Shown in pieces: positions 24,049 to 33,612 of a DNA stretch of 47,780 nt (the first letter of the stretch is position 1; each line of letters begins with the position of its first letter). A program made the position numbers and the translations under genes. The notes below the pieces were generated by a model. That model was not told the origin of the DNA. It did not search any database and was given only the letters and a program-made list of their open reading frames with translations. The DNA comes from a virus. The stretch spans positions 1-47,780 of the IMG/VR virus record IMGVR_UViG_3300042914_004527, one strand, 5' to 3'.

Positions 24049-25200
24049 TTAACAAGGTTGTGGCCCTAAAACCGGATTACCATTTGTGTCTATATAACAA
24101 GATGGAGCGTTTGGATCCACGTCAAATTTATTTGTTATTGTTAATTGTGAAGAACCGATAATATAGGAATTGGTTTCGTTTATAAAACCATTTAGATTAT
24201 TGGCCGGTACTTCATAAATTTCACTATATGAACCTAAAGAACCAGAATCTACACCACTGGTTGTGATTTTATATAGTGATCCACTGTTATGGTTAATTAA
24301 AGAAGTTATATTTGTATTATTTATAATACTATTAACATCTATATTAACGTTAAAAAGTAATTGTTTTCTAAACTCTAATCCACCTGTTTCAATGTTATCA
24401 ATATATTGGTTGTCAAAATTATATTGATTTATAAAAAATTGATTAGATAATTTTGTTATTGTTATTAATTTTTTTGGTTGACTATTTGTTATGGATATGT
24501 AACGTATTTCTTCGTTTGAATTAATTAAAGTATTTGTTGTTGCTTTTACCAGAGAAAATTCTTCGGTATAAGTTAAATTACCGTTTGCAACAGGTGATTG
24601 ATATCCATTTAGTTTTATTAATTTTCTTGTTGAACCAATTATAGCGACTGAATATAAATCATTACCGCTAATACTTAATCCGTATAACCTGTCAATGTTT
24701 GTTGGTTTATTAATTGTACCAACTAATGAATAGGTGAAAGGATTTAAAGTTATGTTGTAAATAAGTAATTGTGTACCTAACTGGTTTAAAATATAAAGTC
24801 TACTACTACTAAATGTAAGTGACATAAATCGCCAACCAAGTGTACTGTCATAGATAGGTGCAAATTGTGGTGGTAAATTAAATAAAAACGTTTTAGTACC
24901 AATAAAATTAAAATAATTACCGCCAATTGATGTTGTATTCAAAACAGAACTAAGATTACGTTTATAAATTTCACCGTTCTGAGTTATATAAATAACGTCT
25001 GTAGATCCAAAATTTATTTCTTGTGATTGTTGGCTCAATGTACATATGCCATTCAGGTAAGTAGTTGTTTGATTAGTTACCCCCGCATAGGATTGACAAC
25101 AAGTTTGTGAAAGGTTTTGGCCGGCATAAGTAATTACACCGTTATTAATTATTAAATCTTCACTATTAAAATTAGGACATACCCAACATTTAGCTGCCAT
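24049..25200 (-). CDS. Structural protein with one CC repeat and a probable beta-propeller
   Basis: This 383-residue protein starts with a CC module (CWVCPNF, SQTCCQSYAG, then LNGICTL). It continues with a series of four-stranded repeats typical of beta-propellers: FMSLTFSSSRLYILNQLGTQ, LYGLSISGNDLYSVAIIGS and IRYISITNSQPKKLITITKL. Propellers in phage tails often bind receptors or hold other subunits. The C-terminus ends in a cysteine-containing tail (CYIDTNG, QPC). The propeller call is from repeat pattern only. Confidence 0.65.
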   Translation of the reverse strand: MAAKCWVCPNFNSEDLIINNGVITYAGQNLSQTCCQSYAGVTNQTTTYLNGICTLSQQSQEINFGSTDVIYITQNGEIYKRNLSSVLNTTSIGGNYFNFIGTKTFLFNLPPQFAPIYDSTLGWRFMSLTFSSSRLYILNQLGTQLLIYNITLNPFTYSLVGTINKPTNIDRLYGLSISGNDLYSVAIIGSTRKLIKLNGYQSPVANGNLTYTEEFSLVKATTNTLINSNEEIRYISITNSQPKKLITITKLSNQFFINQYNFDNQYIDNIETGGLEFRKQLLFNVNIDVNSIINNTNITSLINHNSGSLYKITTSGVDSGSLGSYSEIYEVPANNLNGFINETNSYIIGSSQLTITNKFDVDPNAPSCYIDTNGNPVLGPQPC

Positions 25201-25219
25201 TAAACATTTATTTTTTTTA

Positions 25220-28177
25220 TTAACCAGATGTTGGGGCCGTTTCAGCCGTTTGATCTGTTATTGGTATATTACCATTGTTTGTTGTCTCCGCGTCATAATA
25301 ATAAAAACCAAGAGATGTACAACATTCTTCTACATTAGTATTCGGTGGGAACACAACCTCAAGTACAGGCCCTGATTGTGATAAAGAAGGTGTTGGGCAT
25401 TTTAAACATTTACCACTAGCACTATCATATGTAAAACCAAAATCAATACAACATGTTTGACTTAACGCTGTTGTTGTTTCAGTCTCTGGATTGTAAGCAA
25501 GTAAACCATCGGCACTTTCTTTAATGTTTTGTGGACAAGCCGAACAATAAAATTTACTGTTCGTTATAGATGTTACATATTGTTGAGCAACGTTATCGGT
25601 AAACGATCCTACTATTTGCCCACTTTCATTGTATATGTTTATTTTACTAGGTTCTAATAGACTACCATTCCAGTTAAAACCTAAAGAAATACAACAAGTT
25701 TCTGACATTAATTGCCCATCAATAGTATAAACATGTGATACCTCTTCGTAATTATTACAAGGGTCTTCAAGGGACTTAACGCAATAGTAAGAACCTTCAT
25801 ATTCAACTAAGTTACCACCCTTAGACTGGCAACATTGATTATTTCTTATTGTTATGACATTTTCGATATTTGTGGTATCTACCACTAAACAACCATTTTC
25901 AGTAAAAAAAGGTGTTAATATTTCTAATACAAAATCTTCCGCGGCTTTATTACTATTTAAATCCCATCCTAAACTTTCTGCATAAGCTTCTATTTGACTT
26001 TCCGAAAATAAATCAATGTATTCTTGTGGCGTACAAACCTCCGTAACAGTTTGTGGGCACCAATAACATAAACCATCTGGATCTACATAATGTTGGCAAC
26101 ACCTAGTATCGTCTAAAGGTTTGTTTGTTTCTGTTATGTAAACAAAACCATTTTCATTGTATGATAAATTATAAGTACAAGGGTTACAATTTTCTGAACC
26201 GTTACCTGGTTTAAATTTAATTTTTAATGAATCGTTATCATCTGAAGATACAGGTAGATTTGGGCCTTCAACATCACCATAAGTAACAAGGCCCGCTTCG
26301 ATTATAGTGGCATTACTAACTAATGTACCGTAATTAGGATATGTTGGCAAAGTTCCAACGGTAAAATTACCTTTATCAAAATCAGTAAAACTATTTTTTA
26401 TTGTGGTTACGGTTGTTAAACCAGTTATAAAATCATTAAAATTTGGTACGAAACATTTAAATTGGTTTAAATATTTGGTTCCTATATCGTAAGGCCCGTA
26501 ATGTGGATTGTTACCTTCAGTTTTCTCATTACCATTGTTATACCAATAACCGTCATTTTGAAAATAATTATCAATTGTTTCTGTTAAAGGCAAAGGAAAC
26601 CCTACGTCGTCCATGGGTATAGGGTTTACGTCTAAAAAAGAAAATGTCGGATCGTTATATATTTTTTGTAACTCATCAAATACGTTAGTTGTGTCTAACC
26701 TGTTAGAAGCTAAATAAACGTATTCATCCAGAGAAACCATACACTCTGGTATTTTAAATAAGTTTAGTAAAAATTCAATTACCTTTCTTGTACCTTTAGA
26801 TTTGTATAACCACCATGCGTTTATAACTAATCGTCGCCATAATTCAACATCTAATTCTTTTGCGGATAAACTTTTAGAATAACCACTAAAACTTGTTGCG
26901 TTTGTTGTTAAAATTTGTTGTTTAAGGTCAAAATCATTAGTTGTTACAGTTAATAAAACATCAAAACCTAAATTTTTTGCCAATATTTTAATTAATTCAT
27001 CGGATGTGTTGTCTAATTTATCGTAAGTTACAACATTTGCAAAAGAAATACCGTCAATATATTTTTTAACTTCATCAAATTCACGACCATAAATTTTTAA
27101 CAATTTAGTTACTTTCATACCATAAACTGGGTCACCGCCTCCGTTGGTATCAAACTCATGTATAGATTCTGAAACAAACCTTCTTGATACTAAATCAGTT
27201 TTATTGGCGTCAAAAGTTGAGGCCATTTCAAGTAAATTTTCAAGATATAAAGAATAATCACGAGTATTAATGTCAATATTATACCCATCAGTAGTTGGCC
27301 AAGTTAATGTTTTAGTAGACGTAAAAGTAACACCGTCAGATTCTACAGGAACATCAAAAGTAGAAGTGTATATTGGTGTTGTTAACCTATTTAAAAGTAT
27401 TCTTTCAAAATCATTTAATTCGTTAAAAAACAATTCAACTTCTAAATCGTTAGGTCTTAATAAATAACTTAAACCACCAAAAGTAGAAGCTGTTAAACTT
27501 GGGAACGGATTTCCTTTTGTTGTTACTTGTATATAAGGATTTGTGGTTGTTGAAGCAGTATAACCAATAACATCATATGTACCACTATCGGATTTTATTA
27601 CGTATTTATTAAAACTATAGTTTAAATTATATATTTCACCAGTTCCTGGTGGTGTTAAATCTTCATCTAAAATAAGTTGAAAAGGATTACTAACGATTGA
27701 TTTTGGTATAACAAAAGTACTTGTGTCGTTACCACTGTTAAAATTAAAACTTAAAACTGTATTTAAAGGTACATTAGAATTTAACGTCGGGTTTAAATAA
27801 ACACCTCCTTTCCATTTTGTAATTATACTTTCTACGGTAACCCTTGCATATTCATAAAAACTACCAAAATAAACATACCTATCTATTCTATTTGGGTTAA
27901 AATTTAATCTAACAAATATTTCATTTGACAAAAAATTTTCTGAATCTTCTTCAGTTAAATTTAAATTTGTTAAATTGTAGTAATTAGACCATTCACCACC
28001 TAGTACAAAATCTTTAACTAATCTACTTTCTAAGTTTGTTGTAATTTGAAAGTTACCAAAAGTAAAAAAAGCATTAGGGTCAGTAAACTGTAAGCCTACA
28101 AGATTTGGTGAAAAATCACCTTCTCTTTTTTTATAGGCTTCTGTTAAACTTCTTGGTACTACTTTAATTCTTGCCAT
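25220..28177 (-). CDS. Baseplate/tail protein with tail-protein-I-like domain and C-terminal CC repeats
   Basis: This 985-residue protein has an N-terminal and central part (about 1-620) that looks like a baseplate component. Around residues 395-490 it resembles phage tail protein I (DELIKILAKNLGFDVLL, then WRRLVINAWWLYKSKGTRKV and IEFLLNLFKIPECM), the domain that links baseplate to fibres in P2-type tails. The last third (about 660-985) carries at least five CC modules, for example TRCCQHYVDPDGLCYWCP, ETCCISLGFNW, QTCCIDFGFTYDS and EECCTSLGFYYYD. Its start overlaps the upstream stop in a TAATG junction. The fused layout suggests a fibre-attachment arm ending in a disulfide-rich stalk. Confidence 0.72.
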   Translation of the reverse strand: MARIKVVPRSLTEAYKKREGDFSPNLVGLQFTDPNAFFTFGNFQITTNLESRLVKDFVLGGEWSNYYNLTNLNLTEEDSENFLSNEIFVRLNFNPNRIDRYVYFGSFYEYARVTVESIITKWKGGVYLNPTLNSNVPLNTVLSFNFNSGNDTSTFVIPKSIVSNPFQLILDEDLTPPGTGEIYNLNYSFNKYVIKSDSGTYDVIGYTASTTTNPYIQVTTKGNPFPSLTASTFGGLSYLLRPNDLEVELFFNELNDFERILLNRLTTPIYTSTFDVPVESDGVTFTSTKTLTWPTTDGYNIDINTRDYSLYLENLLEMASTFDANKTDLVSRRFVSESIHEFDTNGGGDPVYGMKVTKLLKIYGREFDEVKKYIDGISFANVVTYDKLDNTSDELIKILAKNLGFDVLLTVTTNDFDLKQQILTTNATSFSGYSKSLSAKELDVELWRRLVINAWWLYKSKGTRKVIEFLLNLFKIPECMVSLDEYVYLASNRLDTTNVFDELQKIYNDPTFSFLDVNPIPMDDVGFPLPLTETIDNYFQNDGYWYNNGNEKTEGNNPHYGPYDIGTKYLNQFKCFVPNFNDFITGLTTVTTIKNSFTDFDKGNFTVGTLPTYPNYGTLVSNATIIEAGLVTYGDVEGPNLPVSSDDNDSLKIKFKPGNGSENCNPCTYNLSYNENGFVYITETNKPLDDTRCCQHYVDPDGLCYWCPQTVTEVCTPQEYIDLFSESQIEAYAESLGWDLNSNKAAEDFVLEILTPFFTENGCLVVDTTNIENVITIRNNQCCQSKGGNLVEYEGSYYCVKSLEDPCNNYEEVSHVYTIDGQLMSETCCISLGFNWNGSLLEPSKINIYNESGQIVGSFTDNVAQQYVTSITNSKFYCSACPQNIKESADGLLAYNPETETTTALSQTCCIDFGFTYDSASGKCLKCPTPSLSQSGPVLEVVFPPNTNVEECCTSLGFYYYDAETTNNGNIPITDQTAETAPTSG

Positions 28178-29073
28178 TACGTTGTTGATAAGTTTGTTAT
28201 AGTATTAAAATCTTTAGTAAAATCAATTGTAGCAACTTCTTCTCTAACTTCATAAAGTGGTTCATTGGTAAATTGATCTTGTATTTCATAAAGATTATAT
28301 TGTTTGTATATATTATTTTGGAAATCATAAATAGTGTACTTACCGTCTTGGATAGATTTTGTTTGATTACCAAAAATACCATAAGCCAATGTTTCAGTAT
28401 CGTATTCAACCATTTCTAATTCTATTAAAATTGGGTTAAAAAAAGTGTTACTGATAGATATTGCCTGACCCGGTGTTCCTATATTTGGAAATTGGTTAGG
28501 CACCACTGTTGGTGCGGAACTAGGTGTTAAGGTACAGAAAACTAAATTAGAACTGTTGTTAAAACGATATCTAACTGATGTTTGTGTTGTTGTAGAAATA
28601 TTAGCGTTTACCACTTCAGTACGATTTGCTGAAGTTATAATTCTAAAAAAATTAGGTATTCTATTTCCTGTGGTATCATAATATTCAACACGATAACCAA
28701 TTAAAGAAGTAACATCTTGTACGCCTAATTGTGTTGCGTCTAAAACTATTCCCCTAACATCTGGGAAAGCCGCTAAAACACCACAAGCAGTAATTACTGT
28801 TTTAATTTCTCTTGGTTTTATAACGATATTGTAAATACCTTTAGTTGAAAAATTAGAAACAGGTAATTGTAAATTATATAAACCATCAAATAAAGCGACA
28901 CCATTCGCATTTGGGTTTGGATCATTAAATCTTGATATAACTTGTGATGGTGATAATGATTGTAAAGGTAATGTTGGGGCAATATCTCTTGATGGTGAAT
29001 AAGTATAGTATATTTCCATATCGCTTGGTGAGACAGTTGCCGCTCTTATTGTTCCGTAATTTCCACTAGCCAT
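28177..29073 (-). CDS. Structural protein of the baseplate region
   Basis: This 298-residue protein is beta-rich (GVALFDGLYNLQLPVSNFS, IVIKPREIKTVI) with few charges in its first half and a more acidic, tyrosine-rich C-terminal part. I do not recognise the family. Its stop overlaps the start of the downstream 985-residue baseplate gene, which suggests coordinated synthesis and a shared assembly. Confidence 0.65.
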   Translation of the reverse strand: MASGNYGTIRAATVSPSDMEIYYTYSPSRDIAPTLPLQSLSPSQVISRFNDPNPNANGVALFDGLYNLQLPVSNFSTKGIYNIVIKPREIKTVITACGVLAAFPDVRGIVLDATQLGVQDVTSLIGYRVEYYDTTGNRIPNFFRIITSANRTEVVNANISTTTQTSVRYRFNNSSNLVFCTLTPSSAPTVVPNQFPNIGTPGQAISISNTFFNPILIELEMVEYDTETLAYGIFGNQTKSIQDGKYTIYDFQNNIYKQYNLYEIQDQFTNEPLYEVREEVATIDFTKDFNTITNLSTT

Positions 29074-29085
29074 TTTTATTTTTTT

Positions 29086-29517
29086 TTAAATACTTTTAAT
29101 CACATTGTAATAACCATTCCTGTATTCTTCCAAACTACCAATATTTTTTATTGTTGACAATCTGGAATGTTTTTCAAAAATAGCTAAACTGAATCTTTCA
29201 ATAAATAGTTGATTATTTATTTTTGGTGGAAAAATCATGCCCATTTTTGCTTCTTCTTTTATTGCATTTATATTTTGAGTAACATCGTTATTTACAAAAT
29301 ATTGAAACGTTGTTGGTAAGGAAGTAACAGTGTTATTGTTATCGGTTACTATTGTTGTTATATAATTTACACTATCTAATGTATAAAATATTTGGTTAAT
29401 AGAACCGTTGGTATTATAAGTAATGTTTGTAACACCATTTACGCCTACCTTATAAGGTTCTGTTGTACTATATCTTGATATTTCAGAAAGTCTGTTCGAA
29501 GTTGTACCAGTTATCAT
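29086..29517 (-). CDS. Small structural-block protein of unknown function
   Basis: This 143-residue protein has a beta-rich N-terminal half (YKVGVNGVTNITYNTNGS and a TLDSVNYITTIV strand) and a helical C-terminal half with basic residues (FIERFSLAIFEKHSRLSTIK). Two bases separate it from the SprB-repeat gene upstream. The composition and place suggest a baseplate or fibre-adaptor protein; nothing more specific can be supported. Confidence 0.6.
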   Translation of the reverse strand: MITGTTSNRLSEISRYSTTEPYKVGVNGVTNITYNTNGSINQIFYTLDSVNYITTIVTDNNNTVTSLPTTFQYFVNNDVTQNINAIKEEAKMGMIFPPKINNQLFIERFSLAIFEKHSRLSTIKNIGSLEEYRNGYYNVIKSI

Positions 29518-29519
29518 AA

Positions 29520-31106
29520 TTAAGGAATTTTAAATATTCTTTTAAAAGTACGCCATTTAGCGTCATTGGTGGGGTCCGCTGAGTCAACCCAAATTACCTC
29601 TAAAACAATTTGACTTCCAGAGGCGTGTGGGTTACTATCTAATATTTGACTTCCGCAAGGGCTACCAGTTAAAACCCCTGGGCAAACATAATTTTGACCG
29701 TCTGACCATTTTATTAAATAAAAATTATATCCAGTTGGATTTGATATACTGGCTCGTAATTTACCTCCACCTATGCTAGTAATTCCAACACTTGATGTAT
29801 AACTATGGTTTACGCAATTTTTTATTGTGGTTTCACATTCTAAATCTGACGCAACAACTTCATACCAACCACTAGATAAAGCATATAAAGTGGTTGAATT
29901 TGCCAAAGCATACCCACCGCCACCGACAGAGGAATTCTCGATTGTATACCCACAACCTGTATCAAAAACCGGGTCTGCAGAAACATTATAAACAACAGAA
30001 TTATTTTGTGTTATACCTCCACCACCAATAACACTAAAAGTAAATTGCCCGTCTGGGTCTGTTGGTGTGTCACCATCAAAACCATCTGTTTGGGCATTAC
30101 TAGTGCTATTAATTGTTATTGTTATCGCGGGTATCGGTTGTGTTATTGAAACGTATAAATCAAATTGCTGTCCCACAGCGTCTATAATTCTAACAATATA
30201 TGCACTGTTTATTTGTGTTATATTATTAAAAATACCAGTAATGTTTTGGTCTATTGGTACTGCTGGCGTACCAGACAACAATTGATAGGTATATCCTGTA
30301 CCGACGACACCACCAAAACCTTCAACTTCTATCTCACCAGGGGTACCTTGGCAGTCGATATCTGTTTTTGAAATTGTTCTGCCAGATAAAGGTTCTGGTA
30401 ATTCCAAGGTGAAAAACTCAGTCACAATCGTACCGTCAGAATCAGTGACAACTACATAATAACTACTACCCAAACAAATATTTGTTATTTGAGAGTTTGT
30501 ACTGATTATTGGTGTTGTTGTACCGGCTGAATACCAAGCATATGTATAAGGTGGTGCACCACCAGTGACCGTCACCGTTGCAGAACCGTTACATATATTG
30601 TTTGTTGCGTTAACTTGGCTGTTATCAACTAATAAATCACTATCTAAAGCAGGTGGTTGTTGTATATAATAACTTTTAAAAGTTCTATTACAATCTGCGT
30701 CTATTATTTTTAACGTATAATTACCAGAATAAAGGTTATTAATATTATAACTACCAGTGCTATTAAAATTAGGGCCTAACCATTCTATTTCTAATGGGCC
30801 TGGACAATCTGGTGTATTTAAATTTGTTACGTTTATAACAATACTGCCGTCGTTACCGTTATAACTTGTTACGTTAGTTATTGTTGGTGTTACCTGGCAT
30901 TTATTTGTTGTTTTACAGTTTTTTTGTAAACTTCCATCATAAGATAAATCCCAAGAAGATGTAAAACCAGTAATAACATCATTGTTTATATTCGCAACAT
31001 CGGTATAAATCCCCGTATTAAATAAATTTTGTGTTATAAAAATAGGGAAATTAAATGTTTCAGCACTTAAATTATGGTAACGATATTTTTTTTTAATTAT
31101 TTCCAT
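29520..31106 (-). CDS. Structural protein with SprB-like repeats
   Basis: Residues about 70-325 form three tandem units like the SprB repeat of Bacteroidota gliding adhesins. The first has YNGNDGSIVINVTNL then SGNYTLKIIDADC. The second has CNGSATVTVTGGAPPYTYAW then SYYVVVTDSDG. The third has DCQGTPGEIEVEGFGG then AYIVRIIDAVG. The protein starts at ATG 31106; the TTG one codon upstream is less likely. That ATG overlaps the upstream stop (ATGA). It lies in the baseplate block, so it is probably a virion protein. Either the domain came from the host and mediates surface binding, or the fold was recruited as a generic stalk. Length is 528 residues. Confidence 0.75.
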   Translation of the reverse strand: MEIIKKKYRYHNLSAETFNFPIFITQNLFNTGIYTDVANINNDVITGFTSSWDLSYDGSLQKNCKTTNKCQVTPTITNVTSYNGNDGSIVINVTNLNTPDCPGPLEIEWLGPNFNSTGSYNINNLYSGNYTLKIIDADCNRTFKSYYIQQPPALDSDLLVDNSQVNATNNICNGSATVTVTGGAPPYTYAWYSAGTTTPIISTNSQITNICLGSSYYVVVTDSDGTIVTEFFTLELPEPLSGRTISKTDIDCQGTPGEIEVEGFGGVVGTGYTYQLLSGTPAVPIDQNITGIFNNITQINSAYIVRIIDAVGQQFDLYVSITQPIPAITITINSTSNAQTDGFDGDTPTDPDGQFTFSVIGGGGITQNNSVVYNVSADPVFDTGCGYTIENSSVGGGGYALANSTTLYALSSGWYEVVASDLECETTIKNCVNHSYTSSVGITSIGGGKLRASISNPTGYNFYLIKWSDGQNYVCPGVLTGSPCGSQILDSNPHASGSQIVLEVIWVDSADPTNDAKWRTFKRIFKIP

Positions 31107-31846
31107 CAATCAATAACCAATTGTGTTAAAAGTATATTATTACTGCCGTTGTTAGGTGAGAAATTATAGTATCCCGTATTTAATTTTGGGTTTTTGATTA
31201 CTATGGGTACTCGTCGCCAATTTAAATTGTTAACATAATCTGAAATATCTATTTGCCCATATTGTAGTGGTAAATTTATAAAAGTTAATATCTTGCCTAT
31301 TTTTGCGTTAAAAAACTTTGCTTCCATATAGACAGTTCTATTTGTGTTATTTTTTATAAAAAAATCATCATTACGTAACCAATAAAGTTCATTAAAATCT
31401 ATTTTGGGTTTTTTAGTTTCTCCCACATCTAAATCTTCGGTAAACAATAATTCGCTATTTTCTGTATCATTACTATCATAAAAATATAACCTAAAAAAAC
31501 TATTTTTAAACCCTTTCCTCCTTATTCTAATATCAGTTTCATTAAAACCAGCTGAAACGTAATCACTAAAAAACCCAACACTGTCCCAGAATCTAAACTC
31601 AATGGTTAAATCTTTATCTGGGTATATATATTTTGTTGTTTCAGCATCAAAATAAGGGTTAATAGCTTTTTTAACTTCAGTCTCTATAACTTTATTCACG
31701 TCCTCAGCATAATCAACAGGTAAAAAAGTCATACCGATAGGTATAACAATTGATTTATAATCCTCAGTAAAAGTACCACCACTTACTACTATTGTATTTC
31801 CAGTGGTTTTAATAAAACTATTTTGTATTTGATACTTAATTAACAT
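31106..31846 (-). CDS. Baseplate-region structural protein
   Basis: This 246-residue protein contains alternating strands and charged loops (LTIEFRFWDSVGFFSDYVSA, then FRLYFYDSNDTENSELLFTE and VYMEAKFFNAKIGKI). It overlaps both neighbours (three bases with the SprB-repeat gene, seven with the upstream gene). I do not recognise the family. Position two genes after gp6 suggests a baseplate wedge or adaptor role, by analogy with the T4 order. Confidence 0.65.
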   Translation of the reverse strand: MLIKYQIQNSFIKTTGNTIVVSGGTFTEDYKSIVIPIGMTFLPVDYAEDVNKVIETEVKKAINPYFDAETTKYIYPDKDLTIEFRFWDSVGFFSDYVSAGFNETDIRIRRKGFKNSFFRLYFYDSNDTENSELLFTEDLDVGETKKPKIDFNELYWLRNDDFFIKNNTNRTVYMEAKFFNAKIGKILTFINLPLQYGQIDISDYVNNLNWRRVPIVIKNPKLNTGYYNFSPNNGSNNILLTQLVID

Positions 31847-33612
31847 TCTACGTTTAAATTATTTGGATCGATGTTTATGTCTTCAGTTGGTGTTACAATA
31901 TTTACTGGGTTTTGCCTTCTAACAAACAAATTATGGTTAAAATAAAAATAATGAGCATCATTAAGAAACGGATACTCAACACCATTGGTAAAATCCTGAT
32001 AAAACCCTATAGGTAGTAAATCACGCCAAGCAATGGTGCCATCGGTATAAGTTACAAAATCGGCCGGTAAATTTATAACCGCCTCATTTGGTTGTGCATA
32101 TTCTATAACATTTGAATATTTTCTAATTTCTAACCTTTTAAAAGGTTTATAATAGTAACCATCGACACTGTTTACTAAGGCAATTCTGTTAATAACTTCG
32201 GCAGATATTTTTTCGGTTATTTCTAAACTGTTATATTCAATAAAATCTCCAATATATTTACTACCAGGAAATGTAACAACTTCATTGTTTATTATTGTTT
32301 CAGTTCTGGCTGATAATTTTTCAATGGTACCTATTGTGTTGTTTTTTGCTTTTGAAATTCTTTCGATAAAATTTGTTGAATTCGCAGTGTTTCTGTTAAA
32401 ATCCCAATGGCTTGTTACATTACCCCAGGGATATGGTTTATCACCTGATCTTTTTATAATTCCATAATATAATTCAGATATTTCTGCATTATTATGATTT
32501 AATAATTTTTTAACATTTATATCTTGGTTGAATTGAAAAAGAAAAGTTTCATTTATAACCCCTGTTTTATAAATTGTTTCCGCGAAAGCACATGGATAGA
32601 CATCATAATCATTTGTGGTTAAGACTTCAAAACTTCTAACATAATATTCTGATGGTGTCGCGTCAAGTTTTCGCCATTTTGGCGTTTGGCTAAACCCAAT
32701 AAGTTGTCCTTTTGTGTTTGAACAATTTAATCTTATTATAAATTTATTTGGGCTAATAATGTTATAAACATGCCATAATCCATTAATCTTGTTAACAATA
32801 GGTACTCTTATATCAACAAAATTATTTTTTAACAAATTATGTGGCCCATTTGTGGTAACCATTGTATATTTTGTTTCACCAGGTAAGTAACTACCAGTTG
32901 TTGAACCACTAATATCGGTAGCTGCTATGTTAACAATGTTTGCGGCATTGTTAAACGCAACATCATCAAATGAAACATTAACAACTCTAAGAAATGAACC
33001 ACTACCTATTATTGGCCCACTACTTATTGTGTTTAAGGTTATATCTGTTGTTAAGTTTTTATTTTCAATACCTAACTCCAAAACTTCATGAAACCCTTGT
33101 ATGGGATTTATATTGTTATTACTATATAAATAAATAAAATCACCAATATTTAAATTGTGTTTTTGTTGTCCAGATATTGTATATTTTTGATCATTATTTA
33201 TTAAAGTCGACCCAATTGTTAAATAATCTAACCCTCTATATGCTTCGGCGTTTCCAACAATTAAATCATAATTTTTTTCAACTGGATATAAAATTTGCAT
33301 AACCCAATTAGCTGGTGACGGTTTAAAATTGTTTCTACCATAACCATAGAAAAGTGGATCCCAATAACTTGTTGTCGCACCAGTTGTTAGTTCATTACTT
33401 GTATAAATACTTAATTTACCGTTTATACGATATTTTTTAGAAGCTTCCCTTTCTTCTTGAAATACCGTTTCTTGGTCAACAATCTCTATAAAGTCGTATT
33501 CGTTTAAAGGTTTTTGATTGTTGGTTAATTCTACTTGTAAATTAGTATTAGAATTAGTTGCGGTTTTAAATCTTTTACTACCTATTATATTTGCATAATT
33601 ATTATTTTCCAT
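31840..33612 (-). CDS. Baseplate protein next to gp6 (gp7/gp8 position)
   Basis: This 590-residue protein lies directly after gp6, with its start overlapping the gp6 stop in a TAATG junction. In T4 the genes after gp6 encode the wedge proteins gp7 and gp8, so a wedge role is inferred from position. The sequence is beta-rich, with aromatic residues (SYWDPLFYGYGRNNFKPSPA, YRGLDYLTIGSTLIN) and mid-length hydrophobic strands. No motif proves the identity, and I found no clear similarity to gp7 by eye. Confidence 0.6.
   Translation of the reverse strand: MENNNYANIIGSKRFKTATNSNTNLQVELTNNQKPLNEYDFIEIVDQETVFQEEREASKKYRINGKLSIYTSNELTTGATTSYWDPLFYGYGRNNFKPSPANWVMQILYPVEKNYDLIVGNAEAYRGLDYLTIGSTLINNDQKYTISGQQKHNLNIGDFIYLYSNNNINPIQGFHEVLELGIENKNLTTDITLNTISSGPIIGSGSFLRVVNVSFDDVAFNNAANIVNIAATDISGSTTGSYLPGETKYTMVTTNGPHNLLKNNFVDIRVPIVNKINGLWHVYNIISPNKFIIRLNCSNTKGQLIGFSQTPKWRKLDATPSEYYVRSFEVLTTNDYDVYPCAFAETIYKTGVINETFLFQFNQDINVKKLLNHNNAEISELYYGIIKRSGDKPYPWGNVTSHWDFNRNTANSTNFIERISKAKNNTIGTIEKLSARTETIINNEVVTFPGSKYIGDFIEYNSLEITEKISAEVINRIALVNSVDGYYYKPFKRLEIRKYSNVIEYAQPNEAVINLPADFVTYTDGTIAWRDLLPIGFYQDFTNGVEYPFLNDAHYFYFNHNLFVRRQNPVNIVTPTEDINIDPNNLNVEC

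Noticed and set aside
30067-30371. Plus-strand ORFs opposite the SprB-repeat gene
   Set aside because: They are hydrophobic shadows of beta-repeat coding sequence and lack any operon context.
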